Positions 1 to 8,343 are shown, numbered from the stretch's first letter. The stretch: DNA of 64,000 nucleotides from an uncultured Lachnospiraceae bacterium (GCA_910577015.1 CAJTKU010000001.1:410102-474101); one strand, 5' to 3'. Notes: a model not told the origin generated them from the sequence alone. A program made the numbers and translations.

Positions 1-588
1 ATTCATGGAACCGATGAAAGCCAGCTTCATCCCTACCGTCTGGTCCTCAAACTTTGGCCACAAGATACCCGGCGTATCCAGCAAATCCAAAGATTTATTC
101 AGACGTATCCATTGTTTTCCCTTTGTAACGCCGGGCTTATTTCCTGTTTTCGTACATGCCTTCTTTGCAAAGGAATTGATAAAAGTGGACTTTCCTACAT
201 TCGGTATGCCCACTACCATGGCACGCACCGGCCTGTTGACAATACCTCTTTTTTTGTCCCTTTCTATTTTTTCCCTGCATGCCTTCTGTACCAGCTCCTG
301 TATTTCCTTCATGCCGGCTCCTGTCCTCGCATTGATTCCCAACACAAAGTACCCTTTTTCCTTAAAATACTCTGCCCATCTGACATTACATCCGGCATCT
401 GCCAAATCAGATTTGTTCAACAGAATAATACGGGACTTGTTTTTTCCCAGTTCGTCTATTTCCGGGTTACGGCTGGATAACGGAATCCTTGCGTCTACCA
501 GTTCAATAATTAAATCAATTAATTTTATGTCCTCCTGCATCATACGCTTCGCTTTTGTCATATGACCGGGATACCATTGATAATTCAT
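1..588 (-). CDS. rbgA: Ribosome biogenesis GTPase RbgA (YlqF), 3' end cut by window edge
   Basis: Circularly permuted GTPase that assists late assembly of the 50S subunit. The visible 196 residues begin MNYQWYPGHMTKAKRMM, the typical YlqF start. The G4 motif (NKSD, about residue 57) precedes the P-loop (GIPNVGKST, about residue 129), and DTPG lies near 175; this permuted order defines the family. The C-terminal domain is outside the window. The start at 588 was chosen because an upstream ATG runs into a stop, and an AAAGG box lies between it and the lepB stop. It follows lepB by 16 bp, the usual rplS-lepB-rbgA order. Confidence 0.95.
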   Translation of the reverse strand, partial: MNYQWYPGHMTKAKRMMQEDIKLIDLIIELVDARIPLSSRNPEIDELGKNKSRIILLNKSDLADAGCNVRWAEYFKEKGYFVLGINARTGAGMKEIQELVQKACREKIERDKKRGIVNRPVRAMVVGIPNVGKSTFINSFAKKACTKTGNKPGVTKGKQWIRLNKSLDLLDTPGILWPKFEDQTVGMKLAFIGSMN

Positions 589-604
589 CCAGTTACCATG
601 CCTT

Positions 605-1198
605 TCATTTTACAAAACCGATTCCGCCTGTATCACTGCCCATGTGAAACCAGACCTTCCCTACAATATCCTTCCCTTTTATCGGACCAATATTGGCTGA
701 ACGGCTGTCCTCGGAATTGTTTCTGTTGTCCCCCAATACAAAATACTCATCATTGCCAAGCGTCAGGGGATTTTCCGCAATGCCCGCCACAGCCATTTTA
801 TCATAACCGTTTTCTTCTGCCTCCACAACCTGCACGCCATTTACATACAGCCGGCCTTCCATAATCTGTACCGTATCCCCCGCGCAAGCCACCACTCTTT
901 TTATGTAATAATGGGAATTTTCATTGCCGTTTGGCAGAAATGCCACCACATCGCCCACCTTTGGAGATACAATCAGATAAGAATATCTATTTATCAGTAC
1001 ATTCTGACCGTTATGCAAAACAGGTTCCATGGACACCCCAATCATGGTAACGGACATTCCCACGGCATAAACAATCACAAATGCAATAAAAACCGCTGTC
1101 ATCATACCAAACAACCATGACAGGATTTCTTTTATCAGATTTGCACTGATTTTTTTTCTTTTTTTATAAAAGCTTAAGCCTTTATGACGCCTTCTCAT
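605..1198 (-). CDS. lepB: Signal peptidase I
   Basis: Membrane-anchored serine protease that removes signal peptides from exported proteins. One transmembrane helix (roughly residues 25-50) is followed by the catalytic serine in GVSMEP, the catalytic lysine in YYIKRVVACAGD, and the conserved GDNRNNSEDSR box. The start at 1198 is preceded by AAGGG. A longer reading frame to 1285 is unlikely because a good promoter lies inside the extra segment. Length of 197 residues fits the Gram-positive type. It is probably co-transcribed with rbgA. Confidence 0.93.
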   Translation of the reverse strand: MRRRHKGLSFYKKRKKISANLIKEILSWLFGMMTAVFIAFVIVYAVGMSVTMIGVSMEPVLHNGQNVLINRYSYLIVSPKVGDVVAFLPNGNENSHYYIKRVVACAGDTVQIMEGRLYVNGVQVVEAEENGYDKMAVAGIAENPLTLGNDEYFVLGDNRNNSEDSRSANIGPIKGKDIVGKVWFHMGSDTGGIGFVK

Positions 1199-1238
1199 GC
1201 CGCTTCCCTTTTTACGTTTTTTTGCAATATACTTAATT

Positions 1239-1267
1239 ATTATACTACCTTCCGGCCGGGAATCCAA
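1239..1267 (-). promoter_or_regulatory. Sigma-A-type promoter for lepB-rbgA
   Basis: On the minus strand TTGGAT and TATAAT are separated by 17 bp, about 40 bp upstream of the chosen lepB start. Together with the terminator after rplS this makes lepB-rbgA a separate transcription unit. Confidence 0.75.
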
Positions 1268-1302
1268 TCTTTTTCTGAAAATCATTTACCAATATATTTA
1301 TA

Positions 1303-1343
1303 TAAAAAAACACACTCTTTCGGAAATCGCCGAAAAAGTGTGT
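1303..1343 (-). terminator. Rho-independent terminator after rplS
   Basis: A long stem (ACACACTTTTTCGGC paired with a GCCGAAAGAGTGTGT-like arm) is followed on the minus strand by a run of T. It lies 13 bp after the rplS stop codon. Confidence 0.85.
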
Positions 1344-1355
1344 TCATCATTTTGA

Positions 1356-1703
1356 TTATCTCACTAACTCTTTTACTTTTGCTTTCTTGCCAACGCGGTC
1401 TCTTAAGTAGTTCAGTTTTGCACGTCTTACTTTACCTCTTCTTACCACTTCAATCTTTTCTACATTGGGAGAATGCAAAGGCCATGTCTTTTCTACGCCG
1501 ATACCGTTGGAAGTTTTTCTTACGGTAAATGTTTCACGGTTACTTCCGCCCTGTCTTTTAATCACGATGCCTTCATAAACCTGAACCCTTTCGCGGTTAC
1601 CTTCCTTGATTTTACCGTAAACCTTTACGGTATCACCGACACGGAACTGGTCAACATTTTCTTTTAACTGTTCTGCTTCAATGCTTTTGATAATATCGTT
1701 CAT
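1356..1703 (-). CDS. rplS: 50S ribosomal protein bL19
   Basis: Ribosomal protein of the 30S-50S interface. The 115-residue sequence carries the family landmarks [24 protein letters not shown] and [11 protein letters not shown]. An AGGAG box precedes the ATG at 1703. In most Firmicutes rplS directly follows trmD. Here trmD ends 13.7 kb upstream, accessory genes lie between, and rplS has its own promoter and terminator. Confidence 0.98.
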   Translation of the reverse strand: MNDIIKSIEAEQLKENVDQFRVGDTVKVYGKIKEGNRERVQVYEGIVIKRQGGSNRETFTVRKTSNGIGVEKTWPLHSPNVEKIEVVRRGKVRRAKLNYLRDRVGKKAKVKELVR

Positions 1704-1779
1704 TTTTTACTCCTTTTTTGGGTGGATGTTCTTAATACATTCTGTAACAGAGGACCATCTCATGATTTACAACATTCAT

Positions 1780-1808
1780 ACTTTATCACAGAATGAGATA
1801 ATTTGCAA
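1780..1808 (-). promoter_or_regulatory. Sigma-A-type promoter for rplS
   Basis: Minus strand TTGCAA, 17 bp, TAAAGT, leaving a leader of roughly 70 nt before rplS. The leader contains a small TCTG-TTA-CAGA hairpin. It may be an autoregulatory L19 leader, but I cannot establish a match to a known leader class. Confidence 0.65.
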
Positions 1809-1870
1809 CTATTTTGTGTGTGGAATTTTCGCATTCTTGAATTGTAATTTTTCATTAAATTCTTTTTAGC

Positions 1871-2713
1871 CTATATCTGCAAATCAAGATTTGCACCGAC
1901 CGGATTTGCATGATTGCCCTGCTTTTTGACAGCCTCTTTTTCTTCCTGTTCCCTTGCTGCTTCAATCACTTTCTGCATATCATCATCAAGGTAAATTTCT
2001 CCGTTTTCGGAATTTCTCAATTTCTCTAAAAGCATCTGTTCCACCTTTTCCATCGGCGTATTTTCATTGACTGTGATTATGTCTGATTTTTCCTGCTCTC
2101 CGTCTGCCTTCTTCTCCTCTGTTTCCGTTTTATTTCCCTCTAACGCTTCCTCTAATTCTTTTTCCTTTTCTGCCGCCTTTTCTTTTGTCTTTTCTATCAG
2201 CTTTTCTGAATTTTCCCGTCTTTCTTCCCGAAGCTTATCGCTCATATTCAGCATAAAATCATTTCTGACACAAGCAATAGCACTATATTTTCCATTTTCA
2301 TCTATATAACTATGACGGTATACAACAGACCAACCACTGGCTTTATTGATGCTGTCTATCAAATTCATTGCCGATTCAACACCCCTAATCAGTTCTTTTG
2401 TTTCTTTCGCCTGCTCCGGATTATTCTGCATTTTTTCCAGAAGTTTAGGATTAATGGTCAGTGTTTTACCGCTTTTTGCTGATGAGCATCCATTTCCAAC
2501 CATAAACTCCACACTTGGCACAAGTTTTTCCAATTCCTTCGCATAGCCTGCCGCACTTTTCTCTTTGTCATTTCCTGCTCCGGAATTTTTCTGTGCGGCC
2601 ACCGTTTCTGATGTTTCCTTTCCTGATACAGCCTGTCTCTTTTCTGTCTGTTGTTTCTGTGTTGTATATACATTCTCATAAGCGTTATAGTTGTTTGTAA
2701 TTTGCATTGCCAT
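1871..2713 (-). CDS. Uncharacterised protein resembling the DUF6033 family
   Basis: A 280-residue soluble-looking protein beginning MAMQITNNYNAYENVY, with no signal peptide or membrane helix. A central globular part (about residues 60-165, including SGWSVVYRHSYIDENGKYS) is followed by a Glu/Lys-rich predicted coiled coil (about 165-205) and an acidic C-terminus. From memory the N-terminus resembles Lachnospiraceae proteins annotated DUF6033; function unknown. AGGAGG precedes the start. It is third in an operon behind FlxA-like and FliD-like proteins, so a role at the flagellum or another exported filament is an inference from context only. Confidence 0.7.
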   Translation of the reverse strand: MAMQITNNYNAYENVYTTQKQQTEKRQAVSGKETSETVAAQKNSGAGNDKEKSAAGYAKELEKLVPSVEFMVGNGCSSAKSGKTLTINPKLLEKMQNNPEQAKETKELIRGVESAMNLIDSINKASGWSVVYRHSYIDENGKYSAIACVRNDFMLNMSDKLREERRENSEKLIEKTKEKAAEKEKELEEALEGNKTETEEKKADGEQEKSDIITVNENTPMEKVEQMLLEKLRNSENGEIYLDDDMQKVIEAAREQEEKEAVKKQGNHANPVGANLDLQI

Positions 2714-2752
2714 AACTTATCCTCCTGATTTACATGGTGTACTCTATAAGAA

Positions 2753-3643
2753 TCAATCATTCTTGTTTTTGTCCTTGTCTTTTTCTTCCTTCAATTTCTG
2801 TTCCCAATAGGATTTATCTGTTACCTTATCCTTATTTTTGCTGCCTACCCTTTCATCAATCGTGCTTTGGAACAGCTTCGAGATTGTGTCGGAATAAGCG
2901 CCGTTCTTGTTATAGGTCTTATCAACGCCTTTTGTCCTCGCCGCCGCACTGGAAATAGCGGATGCCTTCTGCGAAATTTGGCTGCCAAAGGAACCATATC
3001 CGGCAAACAGGGATTTTAAAGTAGAGATATTGTCAAACTCAATACCTCTTTTCCCTAAAGCTTTCTTTTCCTTCAGGGCGTCCTCGTCAAACTCCAGCTT
3101 ATTGCCTTTGCCAACGGTGATGCCTGCTTTTGAGAGCAGGTTACACGCCTTCTCCGTTATGCTAGTCATCCACGCCGCATTGCGCAGCACATTCTTCGTT
3201 TGTGAATTTCCTACCTGCTCCACCACGGCATTATAATCGTCAACAAATGATTTGACGGCTTTTGTAATGGCATCCCAGTCATAATCCTCTACCTCGGTTT
3301 CTTTCCCAGTTTCCTCATCTTTTTTCTTAAATTTCTTTTTTTCATAAAGTGAAGCATTGCCTAACGCTTCTGCGGACTTTTTCAGAGAATCCGCGCTGGA
3401 ACGCATTAACGTCAGCGTCTTGGATGAATCCCCTGTCTGCGACAACTTATCCGCATCCTTCTTTGCATAGTACGCTTTCATCAGCTTTCCATAACTGCTG
3501 TTTTTAATCATGGCATAATCAGATACGTTAATCCCGCCCATGCCGCTATCTATACAAGGAGCACCGCCGCCAAACAATGTGGAATAATCCATATTGGTGT
3601 TGTATCTGCCTGCGTAGTCGCTGTAACTGTTAATTTCTGACAT
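2753..3643 (-). CDS. FliD-like (flagellar cap C-terminal domain) protein
   Basis: 296 residues. The middle and C-terminal part resembles the FliD/HAP2 C-terminal domain: AVKSFVDDYNAVVEQVG, then TEKACNLLSKAGITVGKGNKLEFDEDAL, with the expected later step to FAGYGSFGSQISQKASAI. The usual N-terminal FliD half is replaced by a short Tyr/Ser/Gly-rich segment, so it is much smaller than a true filament cap protein. The ATG at 3643 has AGGAGGTGG about 7 bp upstream; that SD overlaps the TAG stop of the preceding gene, suggesting translational coupling. The C-terminus is Lys/Asp-rich. Likely flagellum-associated or a degenerate paralogue; exact role unknown. Confidence 0.65.
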   Translation of the reverse strand: MSEINSYSDYAGRYNTNMDYSTLFGGGAPCIDSGMGGINVSDYAMIKNSSYGKLMKAYYAKKDADKLSQTGDSSKTLTLMRSSADSLKKSAEALGNASLYEKKKFKKKDEETGKETEVEDYDWDAITKAVKSFVDDYNAVVEQVGNSQTKNVLRNAAWMTSITEKACNLLSKAGITVGKGNKLEFDEDALKEKKALGKRGIEFDNISTLKSLFAGYGSFGSQISQKASAISSAAARTKGVDKTYNKNGAYSDTISKLFQSTIDERVGSKNKDKVTDKSYWEQKLKEEKDKDKNKND

Positions 3644-3656
3644 ATAAAACCACCTC

Positions 3657-4427
3657 CTATAAACGGACATCCACATGGGTATAAACTGCTGTCTGTGACC
3701 CTATGCCAGATACACCGTCCTGTACTTTTTCTTCGTTTGTACCACTTTCCGCTGCCTTTTCGGCTGTGTTTTCTGCCTGGCCTGTTTTTTCTTCTTTTGC
3801 CCCGGCAGTCTTATTGTCACCACGCTCTGCCACTGCAGCTTCTTCTAAAGCCTTATTTGCCTCTGCCAACGTATTCATCTGCGATGCAGCCGCCGCCTGT
3901 GCTTTCTGTGTCACATCTGCAAGCTCCTCTTTCTTCTTTGTTACATCAGAGTCATGACTATTTTTAATTTCGGATTCCAATACGCCTGCTCTGCCCTCCA
4001 TGCCGGTTGCCACGCTGCCCTGCACCTTTGCCTGCTTGATGGATGTGTCCGCAGAAATTATTGCCGTCATGCTTGCTTGGGAAAGTCCGGAAGTGTTACC
4101 GCCTGACTTGCCTCCCTTTGTTCCGCCCAGCATATCATCCATAGATGTTCCCTTTGCCTGTTTTTCGGGGCCGCCCATAGCGGCTCTGCGCTGCTCTGCC
4201 TGATGCTGCCTTAACTGCATATTCAGGTCACTAATCTGCTGCTGTATCTCCTGTCTTTTTTTCATCTTCTCCTCTAATGTCATATCCTCATTGGAAGAAA
4301 GCTCCTGTAACTGCTTCTGTGCGTTAGCAATCTGGTTCCGGATGTTTCGGCTGTAAGAATCCGTTACCTGATTCATTCCCACCTGCCCCATCTGTGTGTT
4401 TACTCCATTGGTACCGTTAATTTTCAT
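3657..4427 (-). CDS. FlxA-like coiled-coil protein
   Basis: 256 residues. The N-terminal third has the pattern of FlxA-like proteins: Asn/Gln-rich start MKINGTNGVNTQMGQVGMNQ, then a helix NQIANAQKQLQELSSNEDMT and a second helix KKRQEIQQQISDLNMQLRQ. The rest is Ala/Glu-rich and probably coiled coil with low-complexity linkers. In enteric bacteria flxA is a class III flagellar gene of unknown role. The start at 4427 has AGGAGG upstream and excludes an unconvincing extension. First gene of a three-gene operon preceded by a paired-box operator and a -10 element. Confidence 0.7.
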   Translation of the reverse strand: MKINGTNGVNTQMGQVGMNQVTDSYSRNIRNQIANAQKQLQELSSNEDMTLEEKMKKRQEIQQQISDLNMQLRQHQAEQRRAAMGGPEKQAKGTSMDDMLGGTKGGKSGGNTSGLSQASMTAIISADTSIKQAKVQGSVATGMEGRAGVLESEIKNSHDSDVTKKKEELADVTQKAQAAAASQMNTLAEANKALEEAAVAERGDNKTAGAKEEKTGQAENTAEKAAESGTNEEKVQDGVSGIGSQTAVYTHVDVRL

Positions 4428-4492
4428 AGTAGTGTCCTCCTTGAAAAAAATTGAAATCCGTTTCACATACGAGAGAATCCTAATCTCTATCA

Positions 4493-4560
4493 ATTTTATC
4501 GGGATATCATTTGTACGGATAAAGCGCCATGTTGTGAACCGCCCTCATTCTGTTGTAAAC
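4493..4560 (-). promoter_or_regulatory. Paired-box operator and -10 element upstream of the flxA-like operon
   Basis: On the minus strand two 9-bp boxes, GTTTACAAC (4552-4560) and GTTCACAAC (4531-4539), start 21 bp apart. A TAAAAT -10 element (4493-4498) follows 32 bp after the second box, with no recognisable -35. The 30-bp operator matches the one upstream of the AgrA-like regulator at 24 of 30 positions. Two boxes on one helix face with a weak -35 is the arrangement expected for an activator of the LytTR class. The -10 is embedded in CCGATAAAAT, which also resembles a sigma-D -10, but no sigma-D -35 is present. Confidence 0.65.
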
Positions 4561-4563
4561 CGC

Positions 4564-5904
4564 TTACGCAATCTGAAGCATAATCCCTACCGTAACCTCA
4601 TTCCTATTTTGCTCAAATGAAAGGTCCCCCATATACTTTTTAGCCACCCTGAGCATATTCTTTAAACCGATTCCATGCCCGCCTTTTTTTGTCGTGTACG
4701 GCAGTCCGTCTGCCGGATTGATGTGAAGTTTACCCTCAAAGCTGTTGCTGATAATCAGCATAAAAATACTGTTCTTGCGGAATGCCTGAATCCTTATATA
4801 CGGCTTTTTCCCATTTACCGACTCCATGCAGTTATTCAGCGCATTATACAAAATCACGCTGACATCAAAGGCATCCAGTTTTGTGTTTTCCGGATAACGG
4901 AAGTCGCTTTCAAATCGGATTCCAAGCATCTGGGCTTCTTTTTTCTTTTCTAAAATAATCATATCCGTAACCGGATTCCCTGTCCGAATCTCAGGTGTAA
5001 GTTCCTGCCATTCTTTTTTCAGCCTCTCAAGATATTCCGAAGCCTCGGCGGTGTTTTCCGTTCCCATCAGACGCTCTATCATCTGGATATGGTTTCCCAT
5101 GTCATGGCGCAGGGAACGGATATCTCCATACAGCTTTTCAACCCCCTCGATATGCGTTTTTATATTATTTATCTGGCTTTCCAAAAGTTCATGTCCAGAC
5201 TGTTCTTCCTGTGAAGTTTTCCATTGCTGAAAGATAATAATTACCACAAGAATTGCCATTACGGATATCAAATAGTATAAAAAACAAAGTACATCGTAAA
5301 ATCCCGTCATTTCGGCTTTAACCTGATAAAAATGGAAGATTGCATAACCGGCTACCCCTGACAGGGACGGTACGGTCAGCATCACAAGTTCCCTTCTTTC
5401 CATATATCTGCCCTTACTTTCATATGCCCTGTTGACTGCCCGGACAGATAATAGCAGAAGCAGAAAACTAAACAGTATGCCTAGAATCCTTACTGCCACA
5501 TATAATCCGTATTGCAGCCAAACCCTCGCCGTTATCTCGGGGTTTAAAAGAACAATATCAAAAAAACGGTCTATGATTCCTGCCATGGAAGCGGACAGCC
5601 AGCGCAGTGAAAAGAAAGTAACAGACAAGAATATCTTTTGGTTGATATTACGCCTGTCCTCTGCACACATCACGGCAAATGCCGCTAATGTACCGATGAA
5701 ATACGCAAGGATATTGTCTATCCGGGGCGGCATGATGTATAAAACCGTCATTACCACACCATACACCGCACCTGCCTTAACCGCTTTGCTCCTGCCCAGC
5801 ATATAAGGCGATACAAAAATCCCAAGACATATGCCTGCAGCAACAAGCTGCACAATAATTGATACATAAGACGTAATATTCCAACATAATTCTACCGGGC
5901 TCAC
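4564..5904 (-). CDS. AgrC-like membrane sensor histidine kinase (GHKL type)
   Basis: 446 residues. The N-terminal half has about six to seven membrane helices (residues 1-225), as in peptide-sensing AgrC kinases. A helical linker leads to the phospho-acceptor motif SLRHDMGNHIQMIE (about residue 265), the N box ILYNALNNCMESV and the G box KKGGHGIGLKN of a GHKL ATPase domain. It starts with GTG overlapping the regulator stop by 4 bp (GTGA). No agrB or agrD peptide genes lie nearby, so the signal is unknown. Confidence 0.88.
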   Translation of the reverse strand: MSPVELCWNITSYVSIIVQLVAAGICLGIFVSPYMLGRSKAVKAGAVYGVVMTVLYIMPPRIDNILAYFIGTLAAFAVMCAEDRRNINQKIFLSVTFFSLRWLSASMAGIIDRFFDIVLLNPEITARVWLQYGLYVAVRILGILFSFLLLLLSVRAVNRAYESKGRYMERRELVMLTVPSLSGVAGYAIFHFYQVKAEMTGFYDVLCFLYYLISVMAILVVIIIFQQWKTSQEEQSGHELLESQINNIKTHIEGVEKLYGDIRSLRHDMGNHIQMIERLMGTENTAEASEYLERLKKEWQELTPEIRTGNPVTDMIILEKKKEAQMLGIRFESDFRYPENTKLDAFDVSVILYNALNNCMESVNGKKPYIRIQAFRKNSIFMLIISNSFEGKLHINPADGLPYTTKKGGHGIGLKNMLRVAKKYMGDLSFEQNRNEVTVGIMLQIA

Positions 5905-6674
5905 CTAATCTCCCTTCCTTTCCTCTGGTTATATTTCAGATACTGTTTCACAAATTTCGGGTAATTCTGCTTTGCAATCAACGCTGTCCCGTTTTCCATG
6001 ACAACAGACACAGCATCATACCTCAGCACATACTTAAAATGAACCAGATATGACCTGTGCGGTCTGAAAAAATCCTCGCCGACTTTTTTCTCTAAATCGG
6101 ACAGTTTTCCATAATATTCCGCATCACCGTTTATAGTATGAATGATGACTTTACGATTGAACACTTCCGCATAAATAATTTCTTTCAGCAGTATTTTCGT
6201 ATGGATGCCTCCTGCCTGTATCATCATATATTCTTCATCAGGCTTTCTGCTTTCCCTCTTTCTGCTCTCGATTTCCTGTACTGCGTTTCCAAAAACCTCA
6301 GAAAATTTATCATCTGACAAAGGTTTTACTAAATAATGAAATGCACCTACATCAAATGCCTGAAACACATATTCTGGGTCCGCTGTAACAAATATAATGA
6401 TTGCATCCCTCCGCTGTCTGCGGAAAAGCCTTGCTGTTTCCATGCCATCCATCTCCGGCATCTGTATATCCAGAAATAAAATATCTGCGTTAATATTGCA
6501 TTTCAGCAGCTCCCTGCCGGAAGAAAACCGTTCCGTCACAGCAGAAGGGAGTATTTTCCTTACTTTTTTCTCCAGCAGGTCAAGCATAAATGCCTCGTCA
6601 TCACAAATTGCCACGCAGACAGCATCTTTTGCGGTCTGTGCGCCGGTATCTGCCCGGCCAATAAAGTCCCCCAT
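5901..6674 (-). CDS. AgrA-like response regulator (receiver plus LytTR DNA-binding domain)
   Basis: 257 residues. Receiver domain about 18-135: acidic pair in AICDDEAF, phospho-acceptor Asp in ADILFLDIQMPEMDG, Lys in YLVKPL. LytTR domain about 150-250: FNRKVIIHTINGD, FFRPHRSYLVHFKYV. The first 15 residues are unusual but the ATG at 6674 has the only AGGAG box at useful spacing. It pairs with the overlapping kinase gene. It probably binds the paired GTTYACAAC boxes upstream of itself and of the flxA-like operon (inference). Confidence 0.9.
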   Translation of the reverse strand: MGDFIGRADTGAQTAKDAVCVAICDDEAFMLDLLEKKVRKILPSAVTERFSSGRELLKCNINADILFLDIQMPEMDGMETARLFRRQRRDAIIIFVTADPEYVFQAFDVGAFHYLVKPLSDDKFSEVFGNAVQEIESRKRESRKPDEEYMMIQAGGIHTKILLKEIIYAEVFNRKVIIHTINGDAEYYGKLSDLEKKVGEDFFRPHRSYLVHFKYVLRYDAVSVVMENGTALIAKQNYPKFVKQYLKYNQRKGREIR

Positions 6675-6742
6675 AGTTTCTCATCTCCTTTATGCAATTT
6701 TTTTGCAATCCATGCCATATGGCAAAAAGCAACATTTCTTAT

Positions 6743-6809
6743 ATTATATCGTAAAAATAGTTTTTGCCTGATATGATAAGTTGTAAACAGCCCTTATTTT
6801 GTTGTGAAA
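6743..6809 (-). promoter_or_regulatory. Paired-box operator and -10 element upstream of the agrA-like/agrC-like operon
   Basis: Minus-strand boxes TTTCACAAC (6801-6809) and GTTTACAAC (6780-6788) start 21 bp apart. A consensus TATAAT (6743-6748) lies 31 bp further on, with a poor -35. Sequence and spacing closely match the site upstream of the flxA-like operon. Positive autoregulation by the LytTR regulator is the likely meaning. Confidence 0.65.
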
Positions 6810-6858
6810 AATATTCTTCTCAGCGCTCCTTTTTATCCGCTGGTAAGGCACAAACGCA

Positions 6859-6890
6859 AACCGCCGCATATGGCGTTTTGCCATAGCGGC
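6859..6890 (-). terminator. GC-rich hairpin after the lipoprotein gene
   Basis: CCGCC-GCATATGGC pairs with GCCATA-GCGGCGG around a GTTTT-type loop. On the minus strand it is followed by a loose T-rich stretch, so it is a moderate terminator for the lipoprotein and XRE operon. Confidence 0.55.
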
Positions 6891-6921
6891 GGTCTTTGCT
6901 TTGCTTATCAACTTGCGCTTA

Positions 6922-7413
6922 TTATTTTTCAATCTCTGCCAAGGACAGAATAAATTCCTTATCTTCATCTGATACAGTAGTATAAAATGTCAAAAATTCT
7001 TCGGCTACATATCCTCCTTTTATTGTTTCCGGGGCAATCTGTTCTTTTATAATATTTGAATCTTCATATACCGTCAACTCCATCAATTTTTCCGGGTTTC
7101 CGTCATTATAGGCTGCCACTGGTGCCTTGTAAGTAATAATCGTGTATAATACTTTAAGATTTCCGGTATTACGCTCCAGTATGTCCATCTCCGCATCCGT
7201 ATCAGATGAAATATCTGTATAGTCCAAGCCGCTAAACCAAAGCAGGGTATCCTCATCCGTAACAATACCCAGCAGATTTCCGTCCGCTGAATAAACTTCC
7301 ACCTGCGAAAGCCGCTGTACATCTCCCCCTCCCGCATTCCTGCCTGCTCCGCATCCGGCCAGACTTATGGCGGACAGAATAACTGCCAGTAAACAATTCA
7401 ATACCTTCTTCAT
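6922..7413 (-). CDS. Putative lipoprotein, function unknown
   Basis: 163 residues with a lipoprotein signal peptide: MKK start, hydrophobic stretch, lipobox LAGC with Cys at about residue 21. The mature part is a small globular domain beginning QVEVYSADGNLLGIVTDED; I do not recognise the family. It overlaps the upstream XRE-membrane regulator gene by 4 bp (7410-7413), so the two are translationally coupled. A surface component whose level is set by the regulator is plausible. Confidence 0.75.
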   Translation of the reverse strand: MKKVLNCLLAVILSAISLAGCGAGRNAGGGDVQRLSQVEVYSADGNLLGIVTDEDTLLWFSGLDYTDISSDTDAEMDILERNTGNLKVLYTIITYKAPVAAYNDGNPEKLMELTVYEDSNIIKEQIAPETIKGGYVAEEFLTFYTTVSDEDKEFILSLAEIEK

Positions 7414-8309
7414 TTAGATTCTTTCCTTTCTATTAACAATTTACAGACTGTCACAAGCAACACACAAAACAGGAAAATGACCGGGAAAACCGGGCTCCAA
7501 GCACCTGTGGCAATACCTATCAATACCGCAAGTACCGTTGCAGGCAGGGCAATATATACCCATGTAAATTTCCCACGCGAATTTTTCTTCGCAATATAAT
7601 CCGCATTCCGGGTAATTATGTTTTCGGCATGGATTGCTATTCCCGCTATAATCAGGAGCATGACCGATGCGGCATCTATCAGCCAGTCCAGTGCGTTGCA
7701 TACTTCACTGCCGACAACATCTTTTACCATATACAGAAACTCTGAGCCAAAAAGGAACATTATCACTCCAAAAATAATCATGCCAACATATCTTTTCCTG
7801 TTTCGGTTACTTTCCTCACGAAAGGATTTTATCACCGTTTCGTCAAACAGCAAGGTATTTGAACTGATTTCTTTGTAACGCCTCGGTTGAAAAAAAGTCC
7901 ATACCAAAACAGCTATGCCAATTGCCATTGTCCCCCAATACAACGGGCGCAGCAACTGCATGTATCTGGAAAAACATCCAAAAATATCTGAGCTGATGAC
8001 CAGACCAACTCCAATAGCAATGTTTTTTGCCAAATGCCTCTTATAGGAAAGGAACCCGTCAATCGTCTCCCGGCTTACATAATACCCATTTTCTTTATTA
8101 TTCTCATCCGGCCCTTCACTTTTTAGCAGATTATCCAGTGTCACACCAAACATATTGCTGATTTGCAATAATTTATCGATTTCTGGTATCCCCCTGTCAC
8201 TTTCCCATTTACTTACAGCTTGGCGTGACACCTCTAACATTCCTGCCAGTTCCTCCTGAGAATAGCCTTTCTCTTTGCGGAGCCCTTTCAGTTTTTCTCC
8301 AAAAGTCAT
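7410..8309 (-). CDS. XRE-family regulator with C-terminal membrane domain
   Basis: 299 residues. An N-terminal Cro/C1 helix-turn-helix (about residues 3-60: LRKEKGYSQEELAGMLEVSRQAVSKWESDRGIPEIDKL) is followed by a linker and about five hydrophobic segments (about 95-300). This architecture is common in Clostridia and may sense the membrane. The ATG at 8309 was preferred over an in-frame TTG because the GAGAGG box gives 9-bp spacing. Forms a two-gene operon with the overlapping lipoprotein gene. Confidence 0.85.
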   Translation of the reverse strand: MTFGEKLKGLRKEKGYSQEELAGMLEVSRQAVSKWESDRGIPEIDKLLQISNMFGVTLDNLLKSEGPDENNKENGYYVSRETIDGFLSYKRHLAKNIAIGVGLVISSDIFGCFSRYMQLLRPLYWGTMAIGIAVLVWTFFQPRRYKEISSNTLLFDETVIKSFREESNRNRKRYVGMIIFGVIMFLFGSEFLYMVKDVVGSEVCNALDWLIDAASVMLLIIAGIAIHAENIITRNADYIAKKNSRGKFTWVYIALPATVLAVLIGIATGAWSPVFPVIFLFCVLLVTVCKLLIERKESK

Positions 8310-8343
8310 CTTAAACAACCTCTCTTTCTGTTTTTCTGTCTGA

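Noticed and set aside
605..1285. Longer lepB start at 1285
   Set aside because: A consensus-like promoter (1239-1267) lies inside the extension, and the ATG at 1198 has a good RBS.
1765..1809. TTTACAAC and TTTGCAAC boxes near rplS as a third LytTR-type operator
   Set aside because: The boxes are 37 bp apart rather than 21 and point away from rplS; the TTGCAA box is part of the rplS -35.
4496..4503. Sigma-D (FliA-type) promoter before the flxA-like gene
   Set aside because: The CCGATAA -10 is good but no TAAA -35 is found at 14-16 bp, and the paired LytTR-type boxes at the same spacing as the regulator promoter explain the site better.
6744..6968. 74-codon open frame on the minus strand between the AgrA-like regulator and the lipoprotein
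   Set aside because: It runs through the lipoprotein gene end, a terminator hairpin and the paired-box operator, has unlikely Lys/Arg-rich composition and no RBS. Not an AgrD-type propeptide.
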